Shown here: positions 51,215 through 58,755 of the stretch, piece by piece
Layout of the letters: each line of letters opens with the position of its first letter
How positions within the stretch are numbered: position 1 is the stretch's first letter
DNA from: Luteococcus sp038433135
GTDB taxonomy: Bacteria > Actinomycetota > Actinomycetes > Propionibacteriales > Propionibacteriaceae
Reading direction: 5' to 3'
NCBI RefSeq assembly: GCF_038433135.1
Contig: NZ_JBCDMV010000024.1
Span: forward strand, 1 to 64,000
DNA length: 64,000 nt
The notes under the pieces: generated by a model
What the model was told of the DNA's origin: nothing
Seen by the model: only the letters and a program-made list of their open reading frames with translations
Databases searched by the model: none
Program-made: the position numbers and the translations under genes

Positions 51215-52294
51215 TCATGCGCGCAGCGACCAACCCTTGGTGCGCATCGCATCGCGCAGCCGGGTGGCGTGGTCGGGGCTCACCTCCACGGAGAGGAAGC
51301 CGACCTCGCGGGCGTCGTCGTGTTCGATCGACAGGTCCTCGACGTTGACGCCCTCCTCACCGATGTCAACGAAGAGCCGTGCCAGGGCGCCGGGGGCATC
51401 GGGGATCTCCACCACGACGGCCTCCCAGTCCGTCGGATGCGCACCGTGCTTTCCGGGCAGCAACTTCACCGCGGTGCGCCCGCGGGCCATGAAGGCCTCC
51501 AGCGCCTCAGGCTCGTCCAGCACCTCGAAGAGCTCGTCCAGCCCCTTGCGGACCCGCTCCAGCTCCAGCCGGACCGCACCGGCATTGGCGGTGAGGATCT
51601 GGCGCCACATCACCGGGTCGCTGCCCGCGATCCGGGTGACATCACGGATGCCCTGCCCGGCGAGTTGCAGATGGGTCGGATCGACGCCACGCAGTTGCTG
51701 CGCGGTCAGGGTGCTCATCAGCTGCGGCAGGTGGCTGACCTGCGCCACCGCCTCATCATGGTCGGTGGCATCCATCTCCACGATCCGGGCGCCACACAGC
51801 GTCGCCAGGTCACGCACCCGCTGGACGTGCTCCGGCGAGTTCTCCGGGCGGGGGCACACCACCCAGGTGCGATCCACGAACAGATCCGCGCTGGCGGTCA
51901 GCGGTCCGGCGTGCTGCGAACCCGCCATCGGATGCGATCCGACATAGCGGGACAAGTCGGCGCCACTGTCGGTCAGGTCCGCCAGCACCCGTCCCTTCAC
52001 CGAGGCGACGTCAGTGACCACTGCCGCCGGGGAGAGCTCCAGCGACTCCAGCACCTCCTGCACCACGGCCGAGGGCGGGGTGGCCACCACCACCAGCCGG
52101 ATCGACTCCGTCTGGGGAAATTCGATCAACCCGGCACCGAGCCCGGCCGCGACGACGGCATGGATGTTGGAGGCATCAACCAGGTGGACCCGCTCGCCAG
52201 CCCGGGTCAGGGCCATCCCGATCGAGGAACCGATCAGTCCGGCACCAACCACCACCACGGGGCCCAGCTCCCCCGTGGCGGAAGCCTCGCTCAC
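51215..52294 (-). CDS. tyrA: prephenate dehydrogenase with ACT domain
   Basis: A 359-residue protein from GTG at 52294. The Rossmann motif VVVGAGLIGSSIGMALTRAG is at residues 14-33, followed by VTDVASVKG, YVGSHPMAGSQHAGP with the catalytic His, and DHDEAVAQVSHLPQ. The C-terminal ~80 residues form an ACT domain (EIPDAPGALARLFVDIGEEG, then NVEDLSIEHD) that probably mediates tyrosine feedback. It oxidatively decarboxylates prephenate to 4-hydroxyphenylpyruvate. Its start overlaps the pup stop by 4 bp (GTGA). Confidence 0.94.
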   Translation of the reverse strand: MSEASATGELGPVVVVGAGLIGSSIGMALTRAGERVHLVDASNIHAVVAAGLGAGLIEFPQTESIRLVVVATPPSAVVQEVLESLELSPAAVVTDVASVKGRVLADLTDSGADLSRYVGSHPMAGSQHAGPLTASADLFVDRTWVVCPRPENSPEHVQRVRDLATLCGARIVEMDATDHDEAVAQVSHLPQLMSTLTAQQLRGVDPTHLQLAGQGIRDVTRIAGSDPVMWRQILTANAGAVRLELERVRKGLDELFEVLDEPEALEAFMARGRTAVKLLPGKHGAHPTDWEAVVVEIPDAPGALARLFVDIGEEGVNVEDLSIEHDDAREVGFLSVEVSPDHATRLRDAMRTKGWSLRA

Positions 52295-52479
52295 TGCCCG
52301 CCCTTCTGCACGAAGCTGCGGACATACTCGGCGGCGTTGTTCTCCAGCAGCCCGTCGATCTCGTCGAGCAGGGCGTCGAAACCCTCGTCGGAGCCGGTGG
52401 TGCTGGCCTGCGGCAGCTCCACCTGTTCGTCCTGCTCGTGGCTGGTGCGGGTGCGGTTGACCCGCTGCTGCTCGCTCAC
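52291..52479 (-). CDS. pup: prokaryotic ubiquitin-like protein Pup
   Basis: A 62-residue, highly acidic, probably disordered protein. The C-terminal half FDALLDEIDGLLENNAAEYV then RSFVQKGGQ is the ARC-binding coiled-coil segment and conserved tail of Pup. It ends in GGQ, so Dop must deamidate the Gln to Glu before PafA can ligate it to lysines. It lies 10 bp after dop, the standard order. In place of prcB/prcA, tyrA follows with a 4-bp overlap. pafA is not in this window. Confidence 0.96.
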   Translation of the reverse strand: MSEQQRVNRTRTSHEQDEQVELPQASTTGSDEGFDALLDEIDGLLENNAAEYVRSFVQKGGQ

Positions 52480-52489
52480 GTCACGCCTC

Positions 52490-53980
52490 TCACTGCTGGG
52501 TTTGGGAGCTCCAGCCTATCGACTCGCCCCACGTCACCAGGTCACCCATCTCATGCACCGCTGCCAGGCTCGACGCCCACCGTTCCCGGTCGCCGTCCAG
52601 CGGTGAGACCAAGTGGAGGGTTTGCAGGCCCACCGGCGTGGCAAGACTGATCCGATCCCAGTTGGCGGCGACGACATGTTCCGCGAACCGGCTGACCAGG
52701 GTGCCACGCAGCCAGGCGCGGGAATCCGGCGGCGGGCTGTGTCTGGCCTGCTCAACTGCTGTTTCGTCCACCAGGGTCTGCACCGCCCCGGCAGCTTCCA
52801 GCTTGCTGAACAGGCCGTCGGTGAGATCCGCGTAGCGCAGGTCCAGCGCGGTCAGCCGGGGATCATCCCAGCCGCAGCCGTGTCGGGCGCGCAGTCCGTT
52901 CAGCAGCCGCAGCTTGGCGGCCCAGTCCAATCGGTCGGCGCACCGGGCGGGATCGGTGGCCAGGTCGGCGAGAATCGCGTCCCAGTGCCGCAGCACCAGC
53001 TCGGCATCGGTGATCGTGTCGGGTTGTCCCACCTGACCGGTGGCGGCCTCCAGCCACAGCCGCTGCAGCTCGACGGCAGTCCGCGCCACCCCGTCGATGC
53101 ACGGCTGGGCGACGGTGCAGGACGGGTCCCGGCTGAAGGCACGCAGCGCGGCCAGCGGGTCGGCCAACTGCGGCAGTCGTGCGCCGGCGACGATCGCCCG
53201 CAGCGCCAGCTGCGCCGAACCCACCTTGACCAGGGTGGCGACCTGGCTGAGGTTGGCGTCGCCGGTGATCACGTGCAGCCGACGATGGGTGCGTTGGTCC
53301 GAATGCGGCTCGTCGCGGGTGTTGATGATCGGCCGCTTCACCGTGGTCTCCAACCCCACCAGCCGCTCGAAGAAGTCGGCCCGTTGGCTGAGCTGGAAGC
53401 CGGGCTGCTCCCCCGCCTGCCCCAGTCCCACCCGGCCGGCGCCGGTGACCACAACACGGCTGACCAGGAAGCCAGTGAACTGCTCGACGATCCGTTGGAA
53501 GGACAGCCCCCGCGGCAGGAGGTAGTTCTCGTGACAGCCGTAACTGCGGCCCTTGTTGTCGGTGGTGTTCTTCACCAGGTGGATGCTCAACCCGGTGCGT
53601 TCGCTGCCGCGACGGGCGGCGTCGGCGTGCAGCCGGTCCCCCGCCCGGTCCCAGATCACTGCATTCGTGGCGGAGGTCACTTCGGGCCCGGACCACTCCG
53701 GGTGGGCGTGGTCCACATAGCTGCGGCCGCCATTGCCCAGCAGCCGGTTGGCCTGGCGAACCTCGTCGGTGAGCAGGTCGGGGTGGGCGATCCGGCGCGG
53801 CAGCACGGTTCCCCGGGCGTCCACCAGCGGTTGCTCGTCGGCGTAGTCCCAGCGGGTGCCGGGCGCGGCCACGGCCCCGATCACCGCCTCGGACAGGCTG
53901 ATCGGGTCGGGCTGGCGCTGCTCCGAGCCCAGCCCGGTGACGAAGACGCCGTACTCGGTCTCCAGGCCCAGGATGCTCAC
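52490..53980 (-). CDS. dop: Pup deamidase/depupylase Dop
   Basis: A 496-residue protein from GTG at 53980. The opening SILGLETEYGVFV holds the catalytic ETEYG, followed by NGGRSYVDHAHPEWSGPEVT, SIHLVKNTTDNKGRSYGCHE with NYLL, and INTRDEPHSDQ. These are all signatures of the Dop/PafA carboxylate-amine ligase fold. The extended insertion after the first strands and the WDYADEQPLVDARG stretch favour Dop over PafA. It deamidates Pup and removes it from substrates. It is directly upstream of pup. Confidence 0.94.
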   Translation of the reverse strand: MSILGLETEYGVFVTGLGSEQRQPDPISLSEAVIGAVAAPGTRWDYADEQPLVDARGTVLPRRIAHPDLLTDEVRQANRLLGNGGRSYVDHAHPEWSGPEVTSATNAVIWDRAGDRLHADAARRGSERTGLSIHLVKNTTDNKGRSYGCHENYLLPRGLSFQRIVEQFTGFLVSRVVVTGAGRVGLGQAGEQPGFQLSQRADFFERLVGLETTVKRPIINTRDEPHSDQRTHRRLHVITGDANLSQVATLVKVGSAQLALRAIVAGARLPQLADPLAALRAFSRDPSCTVAQPCIDGVARTAVELQRLWLEAATGQVGQPDTITDAELVLRHWDAILADLATDPARCADRLDWAAKLRLLNGLRARHGCGWDDPRLTALDLRYADLTDGLFSKLEAAGAVQTLVDETAVEQARHSPPPDSRAWLRGTLVSRFAEHVVAANWDRISLATPVGLQTLHLVSPLDGDRERWASSLAAVHEMGDLVTWGESIGWSSQTQQ

Positions 53981-54006
53981 GCTCGAACCCTAGCCCGGCC
54001 CGGGCG

Positions 54007-54119
54007 CCCAACCCTGCATACGTTGCACATGATGAGCGTCATAGTCGCTGCGTCCCGCGGGGATCTTCCCCGCACTGCCCGGACAATGGTGCCGGTTGTG
54101 CAACACATGCAGGGTTGGG
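54007..54119. repeat. 113-bp element with 23-bp terminal inverted repeats
   Basis: Left end 54007-54029 and right end 54097-54119 are inverted copies pairing at 21 of 23 positions. A 67-bp centre contains a smaller hairpin GCGGGG/CCCCGC (54057-54073). The element lies between the divergent dop and CxxC-protein genes. It has the shape of a MITE or of a paired operator/cruciform. I see no target-site duplication and no second copy in the window. Confidence 0.75.
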
Positions 54120-54138
54120 CTCGTGGGACCATCGGTGC

Positions 54139-54570
54139 ATGAGCCAAATCCACGGCGACTGCGACTTCTTCCAGGAAGCCCTGGACGCCCCCGATGGGCC
54201 GCTGGTACTGGACGCCGAGACCGGGCAGGTCCTGCTGAGAACGGCGGCGAACCAGGGCGAGGTGCGGCCGGTGGAATACTGCCCCTTCTGCGGCGAGTTC
54301 CTGAGCAACGAGCACCACGAGTACGTCCCCACGCCCGAAGAGCGACGGGAGCTGGAGGCCGCTATGCGGCCGGTCCTGCAGGCGCTCGCGCTGCTGGTCA
54401 ACGATCCGATGCCGATCGTCCAACTGGTGCATGACCGAGCCACCCGTGACGAGGCACTGCACGCGTTGCAGAAGCACCTCGGCCTGAGTGGGCAGCAGGC
54501 CATGGCCATCCTGGACTGCCAGCTCGGCCAGCTGCCGGCGGCCGAGCGCGCCAAGATCCAGCAGCAGTGA
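54139..54570 (+). CDS. CxxC protein with GyrA-like helical tail, unknown
   Basis: A 143-residue protein from ATG at 54139. A short N-terminal beta-rich part (GPLVLDAETGQVLLRTA) leads into a Cys pair EYCPFCGEFLS that may bind zinc. The C-terminal half, TRDEALHALQKHLGLSGQQA then MAILDCQLGQLPAAERAKI, closely follows the coiled-coil gate helices of DNA gyrase A (EALxxxxGLSxxQAxAILDMxLxxLxxLExxKI). No known family combines these. It may have been derived from, or may bind, type II topoisomerase. It is divergent from dop. Confidence 0.72.
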   Translation: MSQIHGDCDFFQEALDAPDGPLVLDAETGQVLLRTAANQGEVRPVEYCPFCGEFLSNEHHEYVPTPEERRELEAAMRPVLQALALLVNDPMPIVQLVHDRATRDEALHALQKHLGLSGQQAMAILDCQLGQLPAAERAKIQQQ

Positions 54571-54614
54571 CGTGCTTGCCGCGGTCTCGGAGGGCGCGCC
54601 GATAGGCTGAGGCC

Positions 54615-54962
54615 ATGACGAAGCAAGTTGTGCTGGCCATTGACCTGGCGCTGGTTGTGCTGTTCTCCATCATCGGCGTGCTGAGCCACTCCGAGAGCCT
54701 GCTGAGCCGGCTGATCCCGGTGGTGTGGCCCTTCTTGGTGGCTTGCGCCATCGCCTGGCTGATCATGCTGTGGCGCAAGCGCCCCGTCGGCACCCTGGGC
54801 GCCGGTGTCTTCGTCTGGCTGGTCACCGCCTGGGGCGGCCTGGCCCTGCGCGCCGCGACGGGTGGCGGCACCCAGACCGCCTTCATCGTCGTCACCACCG
54901 TGGTCACCGGGCTCTTCCTGGTGGGCTGGCGACTGCTCCTGAGCAAGAAGCTCACCGCCTGA
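54615..54962 (+). CDS. DUF3054 membrane protein
   Basis: A 115-residue protein with four hydrophobic segments and the DUF3054 pattern: IDLALVVLFSIIGVLSHSE, WPFLVACAIAWLIM, TLGAGVFVWLVTAWGGLALR, and AFIVVTTVVTGLFLVGWR. It is conserved in actinobacteria with no known function. It lies 44 bp after the CxxC protein gene on the same strand. Confidence 0.88.
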   Translation: MTKQVVLAIDLALVVLFSIIGVLSHSESLLSRLIPVVWPFLVACAIAWLIMLWRKRPVGTLGAGVFVWLVTAWGGLALRAATGGGTQTAFIVVTTVVTGLFLVGWRLLLSKKLTA

Positions 54963-54986
54963 GCCCACCAGCTGACCGCGCGGGCC

Positions 54987-55346
54987 TCACAGCTGGTGCA
55001 TCACGCCGTCCAGTCCGGTGATGGAGCCCATCGGCCGGGCCAGCTCTTCGGCAGCCGCCACCAGACGCTCCTCGACTCCCTGCCCGGCCATCGAAGCATT
55101 GACCACCAGGCCGTGCAGCTGCCACCCCTCGCCGGTGTGCACGCCCAACAGGCCAACCGGAACGGCGTCCACCACCGCCACCAGCGCGAAGCCCTCACCG
55201 CCGGCACGCTGCGCCGCGAACTCCCGAGCCGGAGCCAGCAGAAGGTCGTCGTCGACCAGCGCGTCCAGGTGGTGCGCCTCCAGCCGCGAGACCGCTACCT
55301 CGGCCTTGCTGGGGCGGGGCTGCCTGCCCACGGGCCTGCGCGCCAT
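54987..55346 (-). CDS. small GNAT-like protein
   Basis: A 119-residue protein whose ATG overlaps the ARC stop (TGATG). The segment FALVAVVDAVPVGLLGVHTG followed by WQLHGLVVNASMAGQGVEER resembles acetyl-CoA binding motif A of GNAT N-acetyltransferases (GQGV..RL), but the protein is short and lacks a full fold. Coupling to ARC suggests a link to pupylation or simple co-transcription. No certain function. Confidence 0.6.
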   Translation of the reverse strand: MARRPVGRQPRPSKAEVAVSRLEAHHLDALVDDDLLLAPAREFAAQRAGGEGFALVAVVDAVPVGLLGVHTGEGWQLHGLVVNASMAGQGVEERLVAAAEELARPMGSITGLDGVMHQL

Positions 55347-56959
55347 CAGTCGAGCGCCTGGCCGTGGCCTGCCCCGACGAGGCTGCGGATGAAGACAATC
55401 CGTTCCCCGCGTCGGCCGCTGATCCGGGCCCAGTCGTCGGGATTGGTGGTGTTGGGCAGGTCCTCGTTCTCCACGAACTCGGCGCGACAGGCGTCGATGA
55501 TCCCCTGCCGGGAGACCCCACCGGGGCCGCCGGCCAGCTCATCCTTGATGGCGGCCTTCTTGGCCCGGTCCACGATGTTGCGGATCATCGCGCCCGAGGC
55601 GAAGTCACCGAACCACAGCGTCTCCTTGGCGCCGCTGGCATAGGTCACCTCCAGGAAGCGATTGCCCTCGTCACGGGCGTAGACCTGCTCGCAGGCCAGC
55701 TCGATCAGCCCGGCAACGCCATCGTCGACGTCGGGGTGCAGCGGCACCTGGTCGGTCAGGTACTTGGCGAAGATCTCCGCCGCCCCGGCGCGCGAGGGCC
55801 GTTCCAGCTTGATCTTCACGTCGAGCCGACCGGGACGCAGGATCGCCGGGTCGATCATGTCCTCCCGGTTGGAGGCACCGATGATGATCACATTGTCGAT
55901 GCCCTCCACCCCGTCGATCTCGCTGAGCAGCTGCGGGACGATGGTGTTCTCGACGTCGGAGCTGACGCCCGAACCGCGGGTGCGGAAGAGCGAATCCATC
56001 TCGTCGAAGAAGACGATCACCGGCTTGCCCTCCGACGCGTGTTCCCGCGCCCGGGCGAAGATGGCGCGAATCTGGCGCTCGGATTCGCCGACGTACTTGT
56101 TGAGCAGCTCGGGGCCCTTGATGTTCAGGAAGTAGGAGCCCGCGCCCTGTTCCAGCCCGGCGCCGAGGGAATTGGCGACGGCCTTGGCGATCATCGTCTT
56201 GCCGCAACCGGGCGGGCCGTAGAGCAGGATCCCCTTGGGGGCGGTCAGGCCGTAGCGACGGTATGCGTCGCGGTGCAGGAAGGGCAGTTCGACGGCGTCG
56301 CGGATCTGGCTGATCTGCTCGGCCAGCCCGCCGATGTCGGCATAGCTGACATCCGGCACCTCCTCCAGCACCAGTTCCTCCACCCGGCTACGGGCGACGC
56401 GGGCCAGCGCGAGCCCGGCGCGGCGATCCACCAGGACGGAGTCACCGGCCTCTGGCGGGGTCTGGGACAAGCTGGGGACGGGGGTCAGCAGCACCTCGTC
56501 GCCGCCCGGGCCGGCCACCACCACGCCGCCGGGACCGGCCTCCACCACGGTGGCCAGGTCTCCGGAGAGCAGCGGATCACAGCGCCATACGGCGACGCTG
56601 GACTCGTTCAGCAGGACGCCGTCGCCGGGCCCGACCGCGTCGTACACCTCGGGCAGTGCGGCCACCCGCAGAATCCGGCCGAAGGCGCTGACCTCCAGCG
56701 TCACCGGGCGTTCAGCCTTGTCATCCGCGCAATGGCGAGCGATCACCAGCGCCCGGGTGAGCGGCGGCGCGGCCAGCGCATCCACCTCGGCCTTGAGGGT
56801 GACCAGCTTGGCGCGGGCCTCCTTCAGGGTCTGGTTCAGCTTCTCATTGGTGGCCGCCAGGTTGCGGGCGTCGGATCTGGCGTCGGCCATCCGCCGCTCG
56901 GCGATCTCCAGCCGATGGTTGTAGGCATTGCCCGGGTTGAAGGGCTGCTCGAAGGTCAC
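55346..56959 (-). CDS. arc: Pup-dependent AAA+ ATPase ARC/Mpa
   Basis: A 537-residue protein from GTG at 56959, one base after the stop of the upstream methyltransferase. An N-terminal coiled coil (ERRMADARSDARNLAATNEK) captures Pup, followed by OB domains. The AAA module has Walker A LLYGPPGCGKTMIAKAVA (about residue 248) and Walker B VIVFFDEMDSLFRTRGSG. The tail ends GAGHGQALD and lacks the C-terminal GQYL that Mpa uses to dock on the 20S proteasome. It unfolds pupylated proteins. With no prcBA beside pup it may work without a proteasome, as in Corynebacterium. Confidence 0.94.
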   Translation of the reverse strand: MTFEQPFNPGNAYNHRLEIAERRMADARSDARNLAATNEKLNQTLKEARAKLVTLKAEVDALAAPPLTRALVIARHCADDKAERPVTLEVSAFGRILRVAALPEVYDAVGPGDGVLLNESSVAVWRCDPLLSGDLATVVEAGPGGVVVAGPGGDEVLLTPVPSLSQTPPEAGDSVLVDRRAGLALARVARSRVEELVLEEVPDVSYADIGGLAEQISQIRDAVELPFLHRDAYRRYGLTAPKGILLYGPPGCGKTMIAKAVANSLGAGLEQGAGSYFLNIKGPELLNKYVGESERQIRAIFARAREHASEGKPVIVFFDEMDSLFRTRGSGVSSDVENTIVPQLLSEIDGVEGIDNVIIIGASNREDMIDPAILRPGRLDVKIKLERPSRAGAAEIFAKYLTDQVPLHPDVDDGVAGLIELACEQVYARDEGNRFLEVTYASGAKETLWFGDFASGAMIRNIVDRAKKAAIKDELAGGPGGVSRQGIIDACRAEFVENEDLPNTTNPDDWARISGRRGERIVFIRSLVGAGHGQALD

Positions 56960-56960
56960 G

Positions 56961-58628
56961 TCATGGCCCCTCGACAGGCTCAACCATTCCGTTGTCTGGA
57001 ACGTCCTGGTTGGTCATCGGGATGTTCTTCGGTCGCGGGCCGTGGTAGTCGGGGCCGTAGGCGCCGGGGGCGGGGCGACGCTTGCGCATCGGGGCCTCGA
57101 CGCCGGGAGCCAGCCGTCGGGAGTGGACCAGGAAGCCAGTGTGCCCGGTGGAGCCGTGCCCGGGGCGGATCGCCAGGCCCTCCGCATGCCAGTCCCGGGA
57201 GGTGGTCTCGGTGGCCTGCGGCTCGGTCCAGCCCCCGTGGGTGCGCAGGGTGTCGGCCACCCGGCCCAGCTGGGTGGCCGTCGCCACGTAGCAGGTGAGC
57301 ACACCGCCGGGCACCAGCACGTCGGCCACCGCATCGATGCACTCCCACGGCGCCAGCATGTCCAGCACGGCGCGGTCGATCGGCTCGTCGCGGATGGTCT
57401 CCACCAGGTCACCGACGGTGAGTGTCCAGCCGGGGTGCGGTTCGCCCAGGAAGTTCTCCACATTGCTGCGGGCGACGTCGGCGAACTCCTGCCGACGCTC
57501 GTAGGAGTTGAGGTGGCCGGCGGGGCCGATCGCGCGCAGCATCGCGATGCTCAGGGCACCGGAGCCGACGCCGGCCTCCAGCACGCGGGCACCGGGGAAG
57601 ATGTCTCCCCACATGATGATCTGCGCGGCGTCCTTGGGGTAGATCACGGCCGCCTCGCGCGGCATCGCCACCATGTAGTCGTGCATCAGGGGGCGCATCG
57701 CCAGGAAGACGCTGCCGGAGCTGGCCTCGATCGTGACGCCCTCGGGTTGGCCGATCAGCCGCTCATGCGCGATGTGGCCCTTGGTGGTGTGGAAACTCTT
57801 GCCGGGGGTGAGCTGGATGGAGTGCCGGCGGCCCTTGTTGTCGGTCAGGGTGACCCGCTCGCCGGCCTGCAGCGGCCCGGTTCGGACGCCGGACAGGTTC
57901 TCGGTGGGCGGGATGGGCGGCGCCACCATCTTGGCCGGCTGGCCGATCGAGCGTCGGTAGAGCTGGAAGAGCAGGGTGCAGGTGACGCCGTCCAGGCTGT
58001 CGATCACCACGCGTCGCCGCTTCTCCGGCACATCCACGGTCGATGGGATGACCACCACCACCGCACCCGACGCGTTGCCGGAATCGGCACCGGTCGGGGA
58101 GTCCTCCAGCACCAGGCACTTGGTCACCTCGACGCCCAGCAGCTCCGCAGCCTTCTGGTAACCGTCGGGGGCGGGCTTGTTGTTTGCCACCTCATCGCCG
58201 CCGACGATCACCTCGAATCCCAGCTCCGGCAAGTTCGCCAGGATCGCCTCGATGATGTAGCGCGGGGTGGAGCTCACCAGCGCCAGCCGCACGCCCTGCC
58301 CGCGCATCTCGGTGAGCAGGTCGTGCGCGCCGGGCAGGAAGAGCTTCTCCCCCTCGTCGGCCATCGCCGCGACGGCCCGCGCCTCCAGATCCACCCGCAC
58401 GTCGTCGGCGGTCACGTCGTCCCGACCGAGCCGCTCGGCCATCAGCTCGGACAAGGCCCACACGGAGGTGCCGACGACGGCCTTGGAATCCTCCTCGGTC
58501 CAGTCCAGGCCGAAGTGGTTCGCGGTCTCCACCTCGCAACGCATCCAGATCGGTTCGGTGTCGACGAGGGTGCTGTCGAAGTCCCACAGGACGGCAGCGG
58601 GACGGGCGGCGGTGAAGGAATTGGTCAT
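56961..58628 (-). CDS. HAD phosphatase fused to tRNA (adenine-58-N1) methyltransferase
   Basis: A 555-residue protein from ATG at 58628. Residues ~10-215 form a HAD hydrolase: VLWDFDSTLVDTEP, ALVSSTPRY, and KPAPDGYQKAAELLGV with CLVLEDSPTGADSG, all key Asp/Lys present. A linker (~220-250) leads to a full TrmI domain: AGERVTLTDNKGRRHSIQLT, HTTKGHIAHERLIGQPEG, RVLEAGVGSGALSIAML (SAM site) and AVLDMLAPWE. TrmI makes m1A58 in tRNA. There is no stop codon between the domains. An internal ATG at 57929 could yield TrmI alone. In related genomes I expect two adjacent genes. The end of the gene contains a dispersed-repeat copy. Confidence 0.9.
   Translation of the reverse strand: MTNSFTAARPAAVLWDFDSTLVDTEPIWMRCEVETANHFGLDWTEEDSKAVVGTSVWALSELMAERLGRDDVTADDVRVDLEARAVAAMADEGEKLFLPGAHDLLTEMRGQGVRLALVSSTPRYIIEAILANLPELGFEVIVGGDEVANNKPAPDGYQKAAELLGVEVTKCLVLEDSPTGADSGNASGAVVVVIPSTVDVPEKRRRVVIDSLDGVTCTLLFQLYRRSIGQPAKMVAPPIPPTENLSGVRTGPLQAGERVTLTDNKGRRHSIQLTPGKSFHTTKGHIAHERLIGQPEGVTIEASSGSVFLAMRPLMHDYMVAMPREAAVIYPKDAAQIIMWGDIFPGARVLEAGVGSGALSIAMLRAIGPAGHLNSYERRQEFADVARSNVENFLGEPHPGWTLTVGDLVETIRDEPIDRAVLDMLAPWECIDAVADVLVPGGVLTCYVATATQLGRVADTLRTHGGWTEPQATETTSRDWHAEGLAIRPGHGSTGHTGFLVHSRRLAPGVEAPMRKRRPAPGAYGPDYHGPRPKNIPMTNQDVPDNGMVEPVEGP
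56964..56985. repeat. dispersed repeat inside the 3' end of the HAD-TrmI gene
   Basis: GGCCCCTCGACAGGCTCAAC is one arm of the repeat family at 10345-10397. Read on the gene strand it encodes the last residues VEPVEGP and reaches the stop, immediately before the ARC start codon. Confidence 0.6.
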
Positions 58629-58755
58629 GGTGCGGCCATTCTTCCAGAAGCGTGACCCGGATCCGCGTTTGCGACCACCACAAGGCCCGATGGTTTGCCA
58701 CGATGGAAAGCAACAGATTCGCCGATGACAAGCCAGCCGCGTGGAAGGAATGACG

